Source: an uncultured Bacteroidota bacterium
Lineage (GTDB): Bacteria > Bacteroidota > Bacteroidia > B-17B0 > Aurantibacillaceae
Length of the DNA stretch: 15,442 nucleotides
Direction of reading: 5' to 3'
Assembly (NCBI GenBank): GCA_903923915.1
Contig: CAIXZI010000186.1
Span: forward strand, 1-15,442
Made by a program: the position numbers and the translations under genes. The notes beneath the pieces are model-generated. The model made no database searches. It was not told where the DNA came from and was given only the letters and a program-made list of their open reading frames with translations. This document shows positions 7,029 through 14,726 of this stretch, in pieces. Position 1 is the first letter of the stretch, and the number at the start of each line of letters is the position of its first letter.

Positions 7029-7439
7029 CTAACAAAACTCGTCGTACACTGCTTTTAAATGCTCGGAAATTGCATTTGCAGAGTGTCCTTCAATATTATG
7101 TCTTTCTACAAAATGAACTAATTGACCATCTTTAAAAAGTGCAATAGCCGGAGATGAAGGTGGATAAGGCGCAAAATGTTTACGTGCCGCAGAAACTGCA
7201 TCTACATCAAAACCTGCAAAAACAGTGCTCAAGGTTGATGGTTTTTTATCGTTATTTAAACTGGCTTTAACACCCGGGCGACAAGCACCAGCAGCGCAAC
7301 CACAAACCGAGTTTACTACCATTAACACTGTGCCCGGTTTACTCAATGTTTTTTCAACAGATTCTGGAGTTAAACATTCTTCAAAGCCAACTTGGGTTAG
7401 CTCTTCTTTCATTGGTTTTACTAATGGTTCTGGATACAT
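7029..7439 (-). CDS. Bacilliredoxin, BrxA/BrxB (YphP/YqiW) family
   Basis: A small thioredoxin-fold protein of 136 residues, expected to remove bacillithiol mixed disulfides from oxidised cytoplasmic proteins or to act as a related thiol-disulfide oxidoreductase. The diagnostic CGC motif is at residues 46-48 (VVNSVCGCAAGACRPG). Further family features are the N-terminal YPEPLVKPM, the FAGFDVDAV stretch, and PPSSPAIALFKDG followed by ERHNIEG. Extra cysteines are C22, C53 and a C-terminal C136. The ATG at 7439 is preceded by a -7 promoter element, so the gene can be transcribed separately from the phosphatase gene 36 bases upstream. Which of the BrxA/BrxB paralogues it represents cannot be decided by eye. 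Confidence 0.93.
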   Translation of the reverse strand: MYPEPLVKPMKEELTQVGFEECLTPESVEKTLSKPGTVLMVVNSVCGCAAGACRPGVKASLNNDKKPSTLSTVFAGFDVDAVSAARKHFAPYPPSSPAIALFKDGQLVHFVERHNIEGHSANAISEHLKAVYDEFC

Positions 7440-7453
7440 GGTTTTTGTTTTTA

Positions 7454-7461
7454 CAAAGGTA
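7454..7461 (-). promoter_or_regulatory. Bacteroidota -7 element TACCTTTG ahead of the bacilliredoxin gene
   Basis: On the minus strand TACCTTTG lies 14 bases upstream of the ATG, within the 36-base gap after the phosphatase gene. The -33 region is AT-rich without a clear TTTG. Confidence 0.5.
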
Positions 7462-7475
7462 AGCTACTTTTTAAT

Positions 7476-8186
7476 TTAAAGTTTAATATCTGCGTTAATT
7501 ATTTGTCGGTTATTGTAGGTATAAAAATGGGTAGGAGGTAGGTTTCTTGCCAGAATATATTGTTGATATATCTCATCGTAATGCATACGGCTGGTAATTA
7601 CCTCGTTAAAACTGTTATTTATGCCCATCAGCATTTCGCAGGCTTCTCTAACGGCAAAATTACCGGATGCATTTGCCGTAATATAATCTGCCAAATTATG
7701 TTGTTTAGCATAATTGGTAAACAAGGTGCTTGCTTTACGACTAATTAAAATGCGTAAACCGGCTTGTTGGGCAATACTTAAATCTAATACATCATCAAAA
7801 AAATAACATATTTGATTTGGTTGTATGCTATAAATATTACAGAAATGATCTAACGCCCATTTTTTATTGGCTATTTTAAAATAAGAAGCATTAAAATGCT
7901 CGCGCTGCGCAAAGAAAAAAGCCGATTCATTTTTTTCGCCAGAAATAAGCGCTGTTTGTGGTAATTGTTTGTTTTTTAAATAATATGAAAACCGTAAAAG
8001 ATTAGTTCCCATAGAATCTATTTCGTTAAAAGAACTTGACCCCCCTCCATTTTTTTCTCCGTTATTAAAAACGCCATCCCAATCAAAAACAAAAGCTTTA
8101 ATGTTATTTAATTTTTGCGCTATTTCTTCGGCAGATGTTACAAATTCTGCGCCCATATCTTGGTAAATTCCCTTAATAGCATTCAT
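7476..8186 (-). CDS. HAD-superfamily phosphatase, KdsC-like
   Basis: A predicted Mg-dependent phosphatase of 236 residues. HAD motifs are present: nucleophile and acid D35 and D37 in FVFDWDGVFNN, motif II serine S82 in ALISGEKN, a candidate motif III lysine at K108/K109 (ANKKWALDHF), and motif IV DDVLD at 131-135. The segment LADYITANASGNFAVREACEML matches the C-terminal part of KdsC-type enzymes, which release phosphate from KDO-8-phosphate. The DWDG in place of the usual DVDG, about 30 extra N-terminal residues and the long C-terminal tail (after about residue 190) make this a divergent relative, so the substrate is uncertain. Only two bases separate its start from the stop of the upstream SprE-type gene, so the two are probably co-transcribed and translationally coupled. 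Confidence 0.82.
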   Translation of the reverse strand: MNAIKGIYQDMGAEFVTSAEEIAQKLNNIKAFVFDWDGVFNNGEKNGGGSSSFNEIDSMGTNLLRFSYYLKNKQLPQTALISGEKNESAFFFAQREHFNASYFKIANKKWALDHFCNIYSIQPNQICYFFDDVLDLSIAQQAGLRILISRKASTLFTNYAKQHNLADYITANASGNFAVREACEMLMGINNSFNEVITSRMHYDEIYQQYILARNLPPTHFYTYNNRQIINADIKL

Positions 8187-8188
8187 AA

Positions 8189-10846
8189 TTACTGTTTTAT
8201 ACCTAAATATTTGGCTTCAAAAAAGGCTTTGTACTCATCAAAATTACCCGTTTTTAACAAGGCTCCCACATTATCGGTTGTTATAGCAATTAATGAATAA
8301 CTATTTTTATCAACTCCCGTAAATACATTAGGTTTAGTTAGTATAAAATTATAGTAACCCATAGCATCATCTCTATCTTTAAATGTACGCACGGTTATCA
8401 TTGTTTTGTCATCTTTTGGTAATGATGTTATTTCATAATTATTAGTGCTAAAATATTCTTTATTAAGATCAGATATTTTATTTTTTATTGTTTCAATATC
8501 TTTTGCATTATTCATAATAACCATAAAATAATGAGATGCTTTGTCATTAACTTTAAAGGTAGTTACGGGTAAATCTTTATCAGTAATAGTATCTGCAGCT
8601 GTATATGTTTGTTTTTGTTTTTTTATAGCATCTAAAGTTGCTTTAGCCATATCATACACTTCTGTTTTTTGATATTTAATTACGACCGTTGCCATGTTTT
8701 TTTCAAGAGAGTCTATACCATACAAATAACCTGATGAAAGGGCTCTTAAATAAGCAAACTTGGGTGTTAGCTTGCCTTTGCCATATTTTATAACAGCATC
8801 AGAAGATATGGCGTAAGACTCAGCATAGTTTTTAGCTGTGTAAGCATTGTATGCTTTCGCATATTCATCATCCACTTCGCTTTGTTTTGCGTTTACCGAT
8901 TTGGCAAAATCAGGGTCGTTTATAATTTTTGCGTAATCGCTTTTTGGATAATGGGCTAATAAAAAGTTTTTAGCATCTGTAGCTTTTGGATCGTTTTTTT
9001 GCTGAACGAAAATTCTATACAATTGATAGTAAGAAGGCGCTTCATATTTATTGCCAGGAAAGCGTTGATTCATGGTTTCGAAAGACTGGGCAGATTTTTT
9101 ACTATTGTTGAGCATCTCACGATAAATAGTACCTAAAGCGTAATAGGCTTCTAATATTTTTTTGTTTGATGAATCCTGATCTGCCTTTGTTAAAGGAAGG
9201 TTTTTTAAATAGTATGCTACCTCGTGTTTATCATTTGATTTTAAAACAAGGCTATCTTTTCCTTTGGCAGAATCTTTTTTATCTGCCGCACTTACTTCAT
9301 CAAATGTAAAAGATGTTTTATTGCTGCGCCGCCAGTTATCTTCACTTTTACGGTTAGCTCCCCATCGTTTTATAAAATCGTTTAAGCCTTGTGCTTTAAG
9401 TAACGTATTATAAAAATACCAATCTCCCGGACCCGTACTGTTAGATTGTGCTTGTGGCGTAAATGCCTGATTAGGGCTTAAAGGTGTTCCTCCGCCTGCA
9501 CTTAAGGCCTGTTGTTTTTTTGCGATAGAATCTTGTTCGTGCTTGATTAAGTTTTGAATGATTTGTTTAATTAATTTGGTTCTGGCAACGGTATCTAAAT
9601 TAGCTACGCCTTGTAAACTATCTTGTGTTTTAATAATTACAATGTTTTTTACTAAACTATCTAAACTTGTTTTCTTTGCTTTAATATCTTGATAGCCCGG
9701 ATAATCTTCTTTAATTAGGGCAATAGTGCTATCATAAAAATGCGAAGACGAAACATAATTTTCTTTTTCAAAACTTAAATCGGCTAATTTTAAATACGAT
9801 TTTGCTTTTTGTTTGTTGTTGATAACGCTGTTTTTTACCGAAAGTGTATAATTTTCATAAGCATTATCTACATTTTTTTGGTTTTCGTCAATTTGCCCGA
9901 GGGTATAGAAAATAACATCTAATAAATCACTGTTTTTAAAATCTTTGGTCATTTTATAAAGTTCTTGCCTTGCCCTTTCAATGCTTTCAGCATCTTTGTT
10001 CATTAAAGCCTGCTTAACTTTAGCGTAAAAACTAAGTTCGTACGTAGGAGGCTTTAATCTAACAACCATTCGGTAATTAAACATAGCCTGCTCACGCTTA
10101 TTTTTCTCTTCGTAAAGTTGCCCTAAAATAAAATGATATCGTGCTCTTACCGCTTTTTTCTTGGTTTTTTTGATAGCCTCCGTAAGTTGTTTAATAGCTT
10201 CATCGTACTGCCCAATGCCTTGTTTTATATAAAACTCGGCATACAAAGCGTGGTAATGCCCCTTATATTCATCCGGAAATTTTTTGTCGTTTTTTATAAG
10301 AGATGCGTAATGATCTGATTGAGAAAGCGCATTTAATTCGTTATAACTTTTCATTAGCCAAAGCTTGGCTTCTTCTTTTTGCTTGCCTTTGTAGGCAGAT
10401 TCAACATACTCAAAAGACTCAATAGCTGAAAAATACTCGCGCTTATAAAAATGGGCTTTACCAATGGTATTCCAGCAATCATCAACCCAACGCCCTGTGT
10501 TTGGTATTTCTACCTTGCTTTTTTTATCTTTTATAGCATGGCGTTGTATGCCTTCGCTCGATTTTTTGATGGCCCTATCCATTTGAGGAAATATGGCTTT
10601 ACTGGTTTCTTTATCTCCGTATTTAAAAACAGGCAATAATTCGGTATAATCGTCTTTATAGTTGTCTTCCAGGGTTTGTATACCTTCTTTAAGGCTTTCT
10701 CTGGCATAAAAATACACGTTGTAGCGTAGTGTTACATCATGATATTTTCTGTTAATAAACTTGTTTTTATACTGCGTACACGCCGTAAAAAGCAAAGCAA
10801 AAAACGCTGCAAGTAAAAATAATATATAGTGTCTTTTGATAGGCAT
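8189..10846 (-). CDS. sprE: SprE/PorW-type TPR lipoprotein of gliding motility and type IX secretion
   Basis: An 885-residue predicted lipoprotein. The signal peptide ends in LLFTAC with the acylated cysteine at residue 23. The N-terminal half carries tetratricopeptide-type helices (for example GKAHFYKREYFSAIESFEYV near residues 125-150). A low-complexity Gly/Pro/Ser/Gln linker around 450-470 is followed by WYFYN and by a conserved FIKRWGANRKSEDNWRRS stretch near residues 488-505. More TPR-like helices come next, then a globular C-terminal region from about 765. Length, order and the EDNWRRS motif fit SprE of Flavobacterium johnsoniae and PorW of Porphyromonas gingivalis, outer-membrane-associated proteins needed for the T9SS; PorW is reported to link the outer- and inner-membrane parts. 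It fits with the T9SS-sorted protein encoded at 1692-3108. It has its own -7 promoter element. Confidence 0.85.
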   Translation of the reverse strand: MPIKRHYILFLLAAFFALLFTACTQYKNKFINRKYHDVTLRYNVYFYARESLKEGIQTLEDNYKDDYTELLPVFKYGDKETSKAIFPQMDRAIKKSSEGIQRHAIKDKKSKVEIPNTGRWVDDCWNTIGKAHFYKREYFSAIESFEYVESAYKGKQKEEAKLWLMKSYNELNALSQSDHYASLIKNDKKFPDEYKGHYHALYAEFYIKQGIGQYDEAIKQLTEAIKKTKKKAVRARYHFILGQLYEEKNKREQAMFNYRMVVRLKPPTYELSFYAKVKQALMNKDAESIERARQELYKMTKDFKNSDLLDVIFYTLGQIDENQKNVDNAYENYTLSVKNSVINNKQKAKSYLKLADLSFEKENYVSSSHFYDSTIALIKEDYPGYQDIKAKKTSLDSLVKNIVIIKTQDSLQGVANLDTVARTKLIKQIIQNLIKHEQDSIAKKQQALSAGGGTPLSPNQAFTPQAQSNSTGPGDWYFYNTLLKAQGLNDFIKRWGANRKSEDNWRRSNKTSFTFDEVSAADKKDSAKGKDSLVLKSNDKHEVAYYLKNLPLTKADQDSSNKKILEAYYALGTIYREMLNNSKKSAQSFETMNQRFPGNKYEAPSYYQLYRIFVQQKNDPKATDAKNFLLAHYPKSDYAKIINDPDFAKSVNAKQSEVDDEYAKAYNAYTAKNYAESYAISSDAVIKYGKGKLTPKFAYLRALSSGYLYGIDSLEKNMATVVIKYQKTEVYDMAKATLDAIKKQKQTYTAADTITDKDLPVTTFKVNDKASHYFMVIMNNAKDIETIKNKISDLNKEYFSTNNYEITSLPKDDKTMITVRTFKDRDDAMGYYNFILTKPNVFTGVDKNSYSLIAITTDNVGALLKTGNFDEYKAFFEAKYLGIKQ

Positions 10847-10882
10847 AAAACTGTTGGCAAAACCAACTTAACGTAAAACCTG

Positions 10883-10890
10883 CAAATTTA
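10883..10890 (-). promoter_or_regulatory. Bacteroidota -7 element TAAATTTG ahead of the sprE-type gene
   Basis: On the minus strand TAAATTTG matches TAnnTTTG 36 bases upstream of the ATG. The nearest upstream TTG is 15 bases away, slightly short for a -33 element. A small hairpin GTTGG-TTTTG-CCAAC (plus-strand 10853-10867) lies in the predicted leader just before the start codon. Confidence 0.5.
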
Positions 10891-10916
10891 GTATTTTTTG
10901 TTACACAATTTGGATA

Positions 10917-11957
10917 TTATGCCTTAATAGCCCATCGGAACTTAGCTGATCGGGCACGCGGATTTGAATGGGATTCTTCTGCAGATGGACGAATTGGATT
11001 GGCTATAACCTCGCTGTAAATACCTTCACGAAATAAACTTTGAAACGATTTTTTAACCCTGCGGTCTTCTCCCGAATGAAAGGAAAGTATGGCTACTCGT
11101 CCGCCTGAAACAAGCGAATCAGGCAATTTTTCTAAAAAACTATCCAAGGCTCCAAATTCATCGTTTACTTCAATTCGCAAGGCCTGAAAGCACCGTTGAC
11201 AAGCCTTTTTAACTTCGTCTTTATTATTTAAAAATTCTAAAGTTTCTTTAATCACTTCCTGCAACTGTTTTGTGGTTGCGATGGCTGTTCCTGCTGCAAT
11301 TTTAGATAAAACAGCTTTTGCAATGATTTCCGCATGTGGTTCATCCGAATTTTGTGTGAATAATTCCTCTAATTTCTGTACCGAAATTGTTTTTAATAGA
11401 GTGGCCGCCGATTTACCACTTTTAGGATTCAACCTTAAATCTAAAGGACCTTCAATTTTAAACGAAAATCCTCTTTCGGGATTATCAATTTGCATAGAAG
11501 AAACACCTAAATCTGCCAGCACAAAATCAAGCAGGCCGGTTTCTGCCACAATTTGGTCTATATCCGAAAAATTTCTTTTTTTAATAACTAAAACATCAGG
11601 CCCAAAGCCCAATGCAGCTAAGCGATCTCTTGTTCGGGGCAATTCAAAAGGATCTACATCAATGGCAAATAAATGCCCACCGGGCGCTAAATATTTAAGC
11701 ATTTCCAAACTATGTCCGCCATAACCTAAAGTAGCATCTAAGCCGGTTTGTCCAGGCATTATTTTTAGAAATTCCATAATTTCAGTTACGCAAATAGAAC
11801 GGTGCATACCAGCCGGAGTACGCCCTTGCTCTATAACCTTGGCAATATCTTCTGCATATTGCTCGGGTTTAAGTTCTTTATATTTTTCTTTGAATGATTT
11901 TGGGTGTGTACCGTTATATCTTGTTCGGCGTGGTGTTTTTGGTATTTCATCATTCAT
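10917..11957 (-). CDS. Atypical RsmH-family (MraW-like) SAM-dependent methyltransferase
   Basis: Related to RsmH, which N4-methylates C1402 of 16S rRNA. Visible family features: the SAM loop DATLGYGGHS at residues 74-83, AIDVDPFELPRTRDRL, DLGVSSMQIDNPERGFSF followed by GPLDLRLNP, FQALRIEVNDEF, and SFHSGEDRRVKKSF. Two traits differ from canonical RsmH: an N-terminal extension of about 50 residues (RRTRYNGTHPKSFKEKYKEL), and GMHRSICVTEI where canonical proteins have HxPVLLxE. The last motif also has SFHSGED rather than SFHSLED. The gene is alone, not beside ftsL/ftsI/mur genes. It is therefore either the organism's only RsmH in divergent form or a second paralogue with another target. The ATG at 11957 was chosen over an upstream in-frame TTG at 11987; this gives 346 residues. 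Confidence 0.85.
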   Translation of the reverse strand: MNDEIPKTPRRTRYNGTHPKSFKEKYKELKPEQYAEDIAKVIEQGRTPAGMHRSICVTEIMEFLKIMPGQTGLDATLGYGGHSLEMLKYLAPGGHLFAIDVDPFELPRTRDRLAALGFGPDVLVIKKRNFSDIDQIVAETGLLDFVLADLGVSSMQIDNPERGFSFKIEGPLDLRLNPKSGKSAATLLKTISVQKLEELFTQNSDEPHAEIIAKAVLSKIAAGTAIATTKQLQEVIKETLEFLNNKDEVKKACQRCFQALRIEVNDEFGALDSFLEKLPDSLVSGGRVAILSFHSGEDRRVKKSFQSLFREGIYSEVIANPIRPSAEESHSNPRARSAKFRWAIKA

Positions 11958-12011
11958 ATGTAAACCTAACCATTTGTAGCATAGCAATCGAAATAATTAA
12001 TTTTGGCTTAA

Positions 12012-12041
12012 TTTGAAAGAAGTTGATTAATTGTATATTTG
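12012..12041 (+). promoter_or_regulatory. Complete Bacteroidota promoter of the phosphohexomutase gene
   Basis: TTTG at 12012-12015, an 18-base spacer, then TATATTTG at 12034-12041 form a perfect -33/-7 pair. The ATG at 12064 is 22 bases beyond. It lies in the 106-base divergent gap shared with the RsmH-like gene; for that gene, only a near-match TAGGTTTA (minus strand, 11961-11968), three bases before the ATG, was seen. Confidence 0.75.
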
Positions 12042-12063
12042 CCTCCTTTTAAAATTTAATACG

Positions 12064-13470
12064 ATGAACAAAATAAAATTTGGCACCGACGGATGGCGCG
12101 CTATTATTGCAAAAGATTTTACAGTAGAAAATGTAGCTCGTGTTACAGAAGGTACAGCTGCATGGTTAAATAAAAATTTTAAAAACCCAAGTGTGGTTGT
12201 AGGGCATGATTGTCGCTTTGCAGGAGAACTTTTTGCCGATACTGTAACTAAAGTATTTATTGCAAATGGCATTAAAGTTTATTTAGCTAAAGATTATGTT
12301 TCTACACCAATGGTTTCATTAGGAACCGTTACTTATAAAGCCGATTTAGGTGTTATTATTACCGCAAGTCATAACCCGCCATCGTATAATGGATATAAGC
12401 TGAAAGCCAATTACGGCGGACCACTTACTCCGGATAAAGTGCAAGAAGTAGAAGATATTATTCCTGAAAAAAGCAAAACAGATTTAGATAAAGTTTCTTT
12501 AAAGGATGCTGAAGCTAAAGGCTTGCTTGTCTACAAAAATTTAGAAGATTTATATGTACAACAAGTAGAAAAAAGTTTTGATATAGCTGCTATTAAAAAC
12601 AGCGGTATTCGCTTTGCTTACGATAGTATGTATGGTGCCGGCAAGCGTGTAATGATGCGCTTGTTTCCTGAAATTGTGCATTTACATAATGATGATAATC
12701 CTGGGTTTCACGGACAAGCACCGGAGCCAATTCACAAAAATTTATTGGAATTTTCTAATCTTATAAAATCTCGTGGTGATATTGATTGCGGCCTTTGTAC
12801 AGACGGAGATGCCGATCGTATTGGTTTGTATGATGGCAAAGGAAATTTTGTAGATTCTCATCACATTATTTTATTGCTGATACATTATTTGGCAAAATAC
12901 AAAGGCGAAAAAGGCAAGGTTTGTACGGCTTTTAGCACAAACGTAAAAATTAAAAATATGTGCGCACATGACAATCTTCCGTTAGAAGTTGTAAAAATTG
13001 GCTATAAATATATTTGCGGTATTATGGTTACCGAAGATGTGTTGGTTGGTGGCGAAGAAAGCGGTGGTATTGCTATTAAAGGACATATTCCTGAGCGCGA
13101 TGGTATTTGGATGGGCTTGGTTATTTGGGAGTTTATGGCAAAAACCAAAAAATCGCTTAACGAATTAATTAAAGAAGTGTACGATATAACCGGCGAATTC
13201 TGGTTTGAGCGTAACGATATGCACATTGAAGAAAGTCAGAAACAACAAATCATTCAAAACTGTAACAATAATGTTTACAAAGAGTTTGGTAAATATAAAG
13301 TTATACGCGTTGAAGATTTAGACGGACATAAATTCTTTTTTGATGAAAACCATTGGATAATGCTTCGTGCAAGCGGTACTGAGCCTGTATTGCGTATCTA
13401 TGCCGAAGGTGTTACTAAAGAAGAAGCTTTTGATATGTTAGAAGAAGTAAAAAAAGTTCTTTTTAAATAG
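12064..13470 (+). CDS. Phosphoglucomutase/phosphomannomutase (alpha-D-phosphohexomutase)
   Basis: Interconverts hexose 1- and 6-phosphates, feeding sugar-nucleotide and polysaccharide synthesis. All four catalytic regions are present: FGTDGWRAI at residues 6-14; the phosphoserine loop TASHNPPSYNGYK with catalytic S102; the metal-binding loop DGDADR at 247-252; the sugar-binding loop GGEESGG at 329-335; and the phosphate-binding loop RASGTEP at 435-441. The 468-residue length is normal for the four-domain family. The ATG at 12064 was chosen because MNKIKFGTDGWR is the usual N-terminus and the upstream in-frame TTG (12031) overlaps the -7 element. Glucose versus mannose preference cannot be read from these motifs. 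The genes that follow look glycan-related, consistent with precursor supply. Confidence 0.94.
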   Translation: MNKIKFGTDGWRAIIAKDFTVENVARVTEGTAAWLNKNFKNPSVVVGHDCRFAGELFADTVTKVFIANGIKVYLAKDYVSTPMVSLGTVTYKADLGVIITASHNPPSYNGYKLKANYGGPLTPDKVQEVEDIIPEKSKTDLDKVSLKDAEAKGLLVYKNLEDLYVQQVEKSFDIAAIKNSGIRFAYDSMYGAGKRVMMRLFPEIVHLHNDDNPGFHGQAPEPIHKNLLEFSNLIKSRGDIDCGLCTDGDADRIGLYDGKGNFVDSHHIILLLIHYLAKYKGEKGKVCTAFSTNVKIKNMCAHDNLPLEVVKIGYKYICGIMVTEDVLVGGEESGGIAIKGHIPERDGIWMGLVIWEFMAKTKKSLNELIKEVYDITGEFWFERNDMHIEESQKQQIIQNCNNNVYKEFGKYKVIRVEDLDGHKFFFDENHWIMLRASGTEPVLRIYAEGVTKEEAFDMLEEVKKVLFK

Positions 13471-13544
13471 TCAGTTTTTTACCGTTTATTTTTTGTGATT
13501 TAGTAGTATATTAAATTACCACGTATCTTTATGCCGAAGAAGAT

Positions 13545-14726
13545 ATGCCCGACAAAAAAGACCTTAGTTTATACCTTACAAGCCTAGAAAAACTGCGCCA
13601 GTATGTAGAGCAGGAAAACTTTAAAGGCTACGACCCTTACGATACGCTTAATTCGCCCATTAAATTTAAATATTTAGGCAAATTTGCAGCGGTACTTGCT
13701 TTACAATTTCAAAAAAGAAATCCGGTAAATATTCGTCCGCTTTTAGGTATTAAAAAAGAACATAATCCAAAAGCATTAGGTTTGTTTTTATATAGCTATT
13801 GCAAACTACAAAAACACCAAACTGAGAAAGATTATACTAAACAAATAAATTATTTATTTACCGAGTTAAAAAGTAACTACAGCAAAGGTTTTAGCGGTTA
13901 TTGCTGGGGCTATAATTTTGATTGGGCAAGTTCAGGTAAGTATATCAATAAGTATAGTCCTAATATTGTGGTTACTGCTTTTGTTGCCAAAGGTATTTAC
14001 GAATATTATCAGTTAACTAAAGATGCTGAAGCATTAAACATTTTAGAAAGCATTGGCCATTTTATTTTAAAAGATTTACCTATAACTGAAACCAAAGAAG
14101 GCATTTGCATAAGCTATACTACATTAGGCGTGGATAATTGTTATAATGCAAGTCTTTTAGCCGCAACTGTTTTGGCGCAATTATACCATCTTACAAAAGA
14201 TGAAATATTTAAAAGTTACGCGCTTAAAGCCGTTGATTTTGTATTGAGCAAACAACATGCCGATGGGCATTGGAATTACAGCATAAATGAGCAGGGTAAA
14301 GAGCGTATGCAGATAGATTTTCATCAAGGGTATGTAATTGATTGTATTGAAGATGTGATGCGTTACACTGATACTCAAAAAGAAAGATATGCTCAGGCTA
14401 TAAACAAAGGCAGGGCTTTTTACAGACAACAACAATTTTTTGAAAACGGACAAGCTAAATGGCGTTTACCAAAAATATATCCGGTAGAGATTCATAACCA
14501 ATCTCAAGGCATTATTACATTTTGCAGAACAAATGAATATTTAGGTTTTGCTGAAACCATTGCCAATTATACCATTGAAAATATGCAGGATAAGAAAGGT
14601 TTTTTTTATTACCGTAAACTAAAAAACTACACGCACAAAATACCCTATATGCGTTGGAGCCAAGCATGGATGTTTACAGCACTTACCGAATTAATTCTTG
14701 CTAAAGCGGGGAGAGAAAATGACTAA
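13545..14726 (+). CDS. Predicted alpha/alpha-barrel protein of a surface-glycan locus, function unknown
   Basis: A 393-residue soluble protein with no signal peptide. Helical segments about 50-60 residues apart end in small aromatic/glycine motifs, such as YCWGYNFDWASS (near 124-135), SPNIVVTAFVAKGIYEYY, TLGVDNCYNASLLAATVLAQLY and QHADGHWNYS (near 239-248). This pattern is typical of six- or seven-hairpin alpha/alpha barrels, such as terpene-cyclase-like, glycoside-hydrolase-like or epimerase-like folds. No catalytic residues can be assigned with confidence. Relatives I recall sit in exopolysaccharide or O-antigen clusters of Bacteroidota and are sometimes labelled delta-aminolevulinic acid dehydratase; nothing in this sequence supports that label. 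GAAGAAGA just before the ATG is a plausible ribosome-binding site. Its last codons overlap the next gene by eight bases, so the two are co-translated. Confidence 0.7.
   Translation: MPDKKDLSLYLTSLEKLRQYVEQENFKGYDPYDTLNSPIKFKYLGKFAAVLALQFQKRNPVNIRPLLGIKKEHNPKALGLFLYSYCKLQKHQTEKDYTKQINYLFTELKSNYSKGFSGYCWGYNFDWASSGKYINKYSPNIVVTAFVAKGIYEYYQLTKDAEALNILESIGHFILKDLPITETKEGICISYTTLGVDNCYNASLLAATVLAQLYHLTKDEIFKSYALKAVDFVLSKQHADGHWNYSINEQGKERMQIDFHQGYVIDCIEDVMRYTDTQKERYAQAINKGRAFYRQQQFFENGQAKWRLPKIYPVEIHNQSQGIITFCRTNEYLGFAETIANYTIENMQDKKGFFYYRKLKNYTHKIPYMRWSQAWMFTALTELILAKAGREND

Noticed and set aside
11272..11724. 150-codon plus-strand frame opposite the RsmH-like gene
   Set aside because: It is opposite the SAM-binding and DLGVSS motifs, is of low plausibility as a protein and has no promoter; treated as a shadow.
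13492..13531. Possible promoter TTTG ... TATCTTTA before the alpha/alpha-barrel gene
   Set aside because: The spacing of 28 bases is too long and the -7 element deviates at its last base; read-through from the mutase gene is equally likely.
14600..14608. Second T-rich run as another frameshift or phase-variation site
   Set aside because: The alpha/alpha-barrel reading frame is continuous through it, with plausible protein sequence on both sides.
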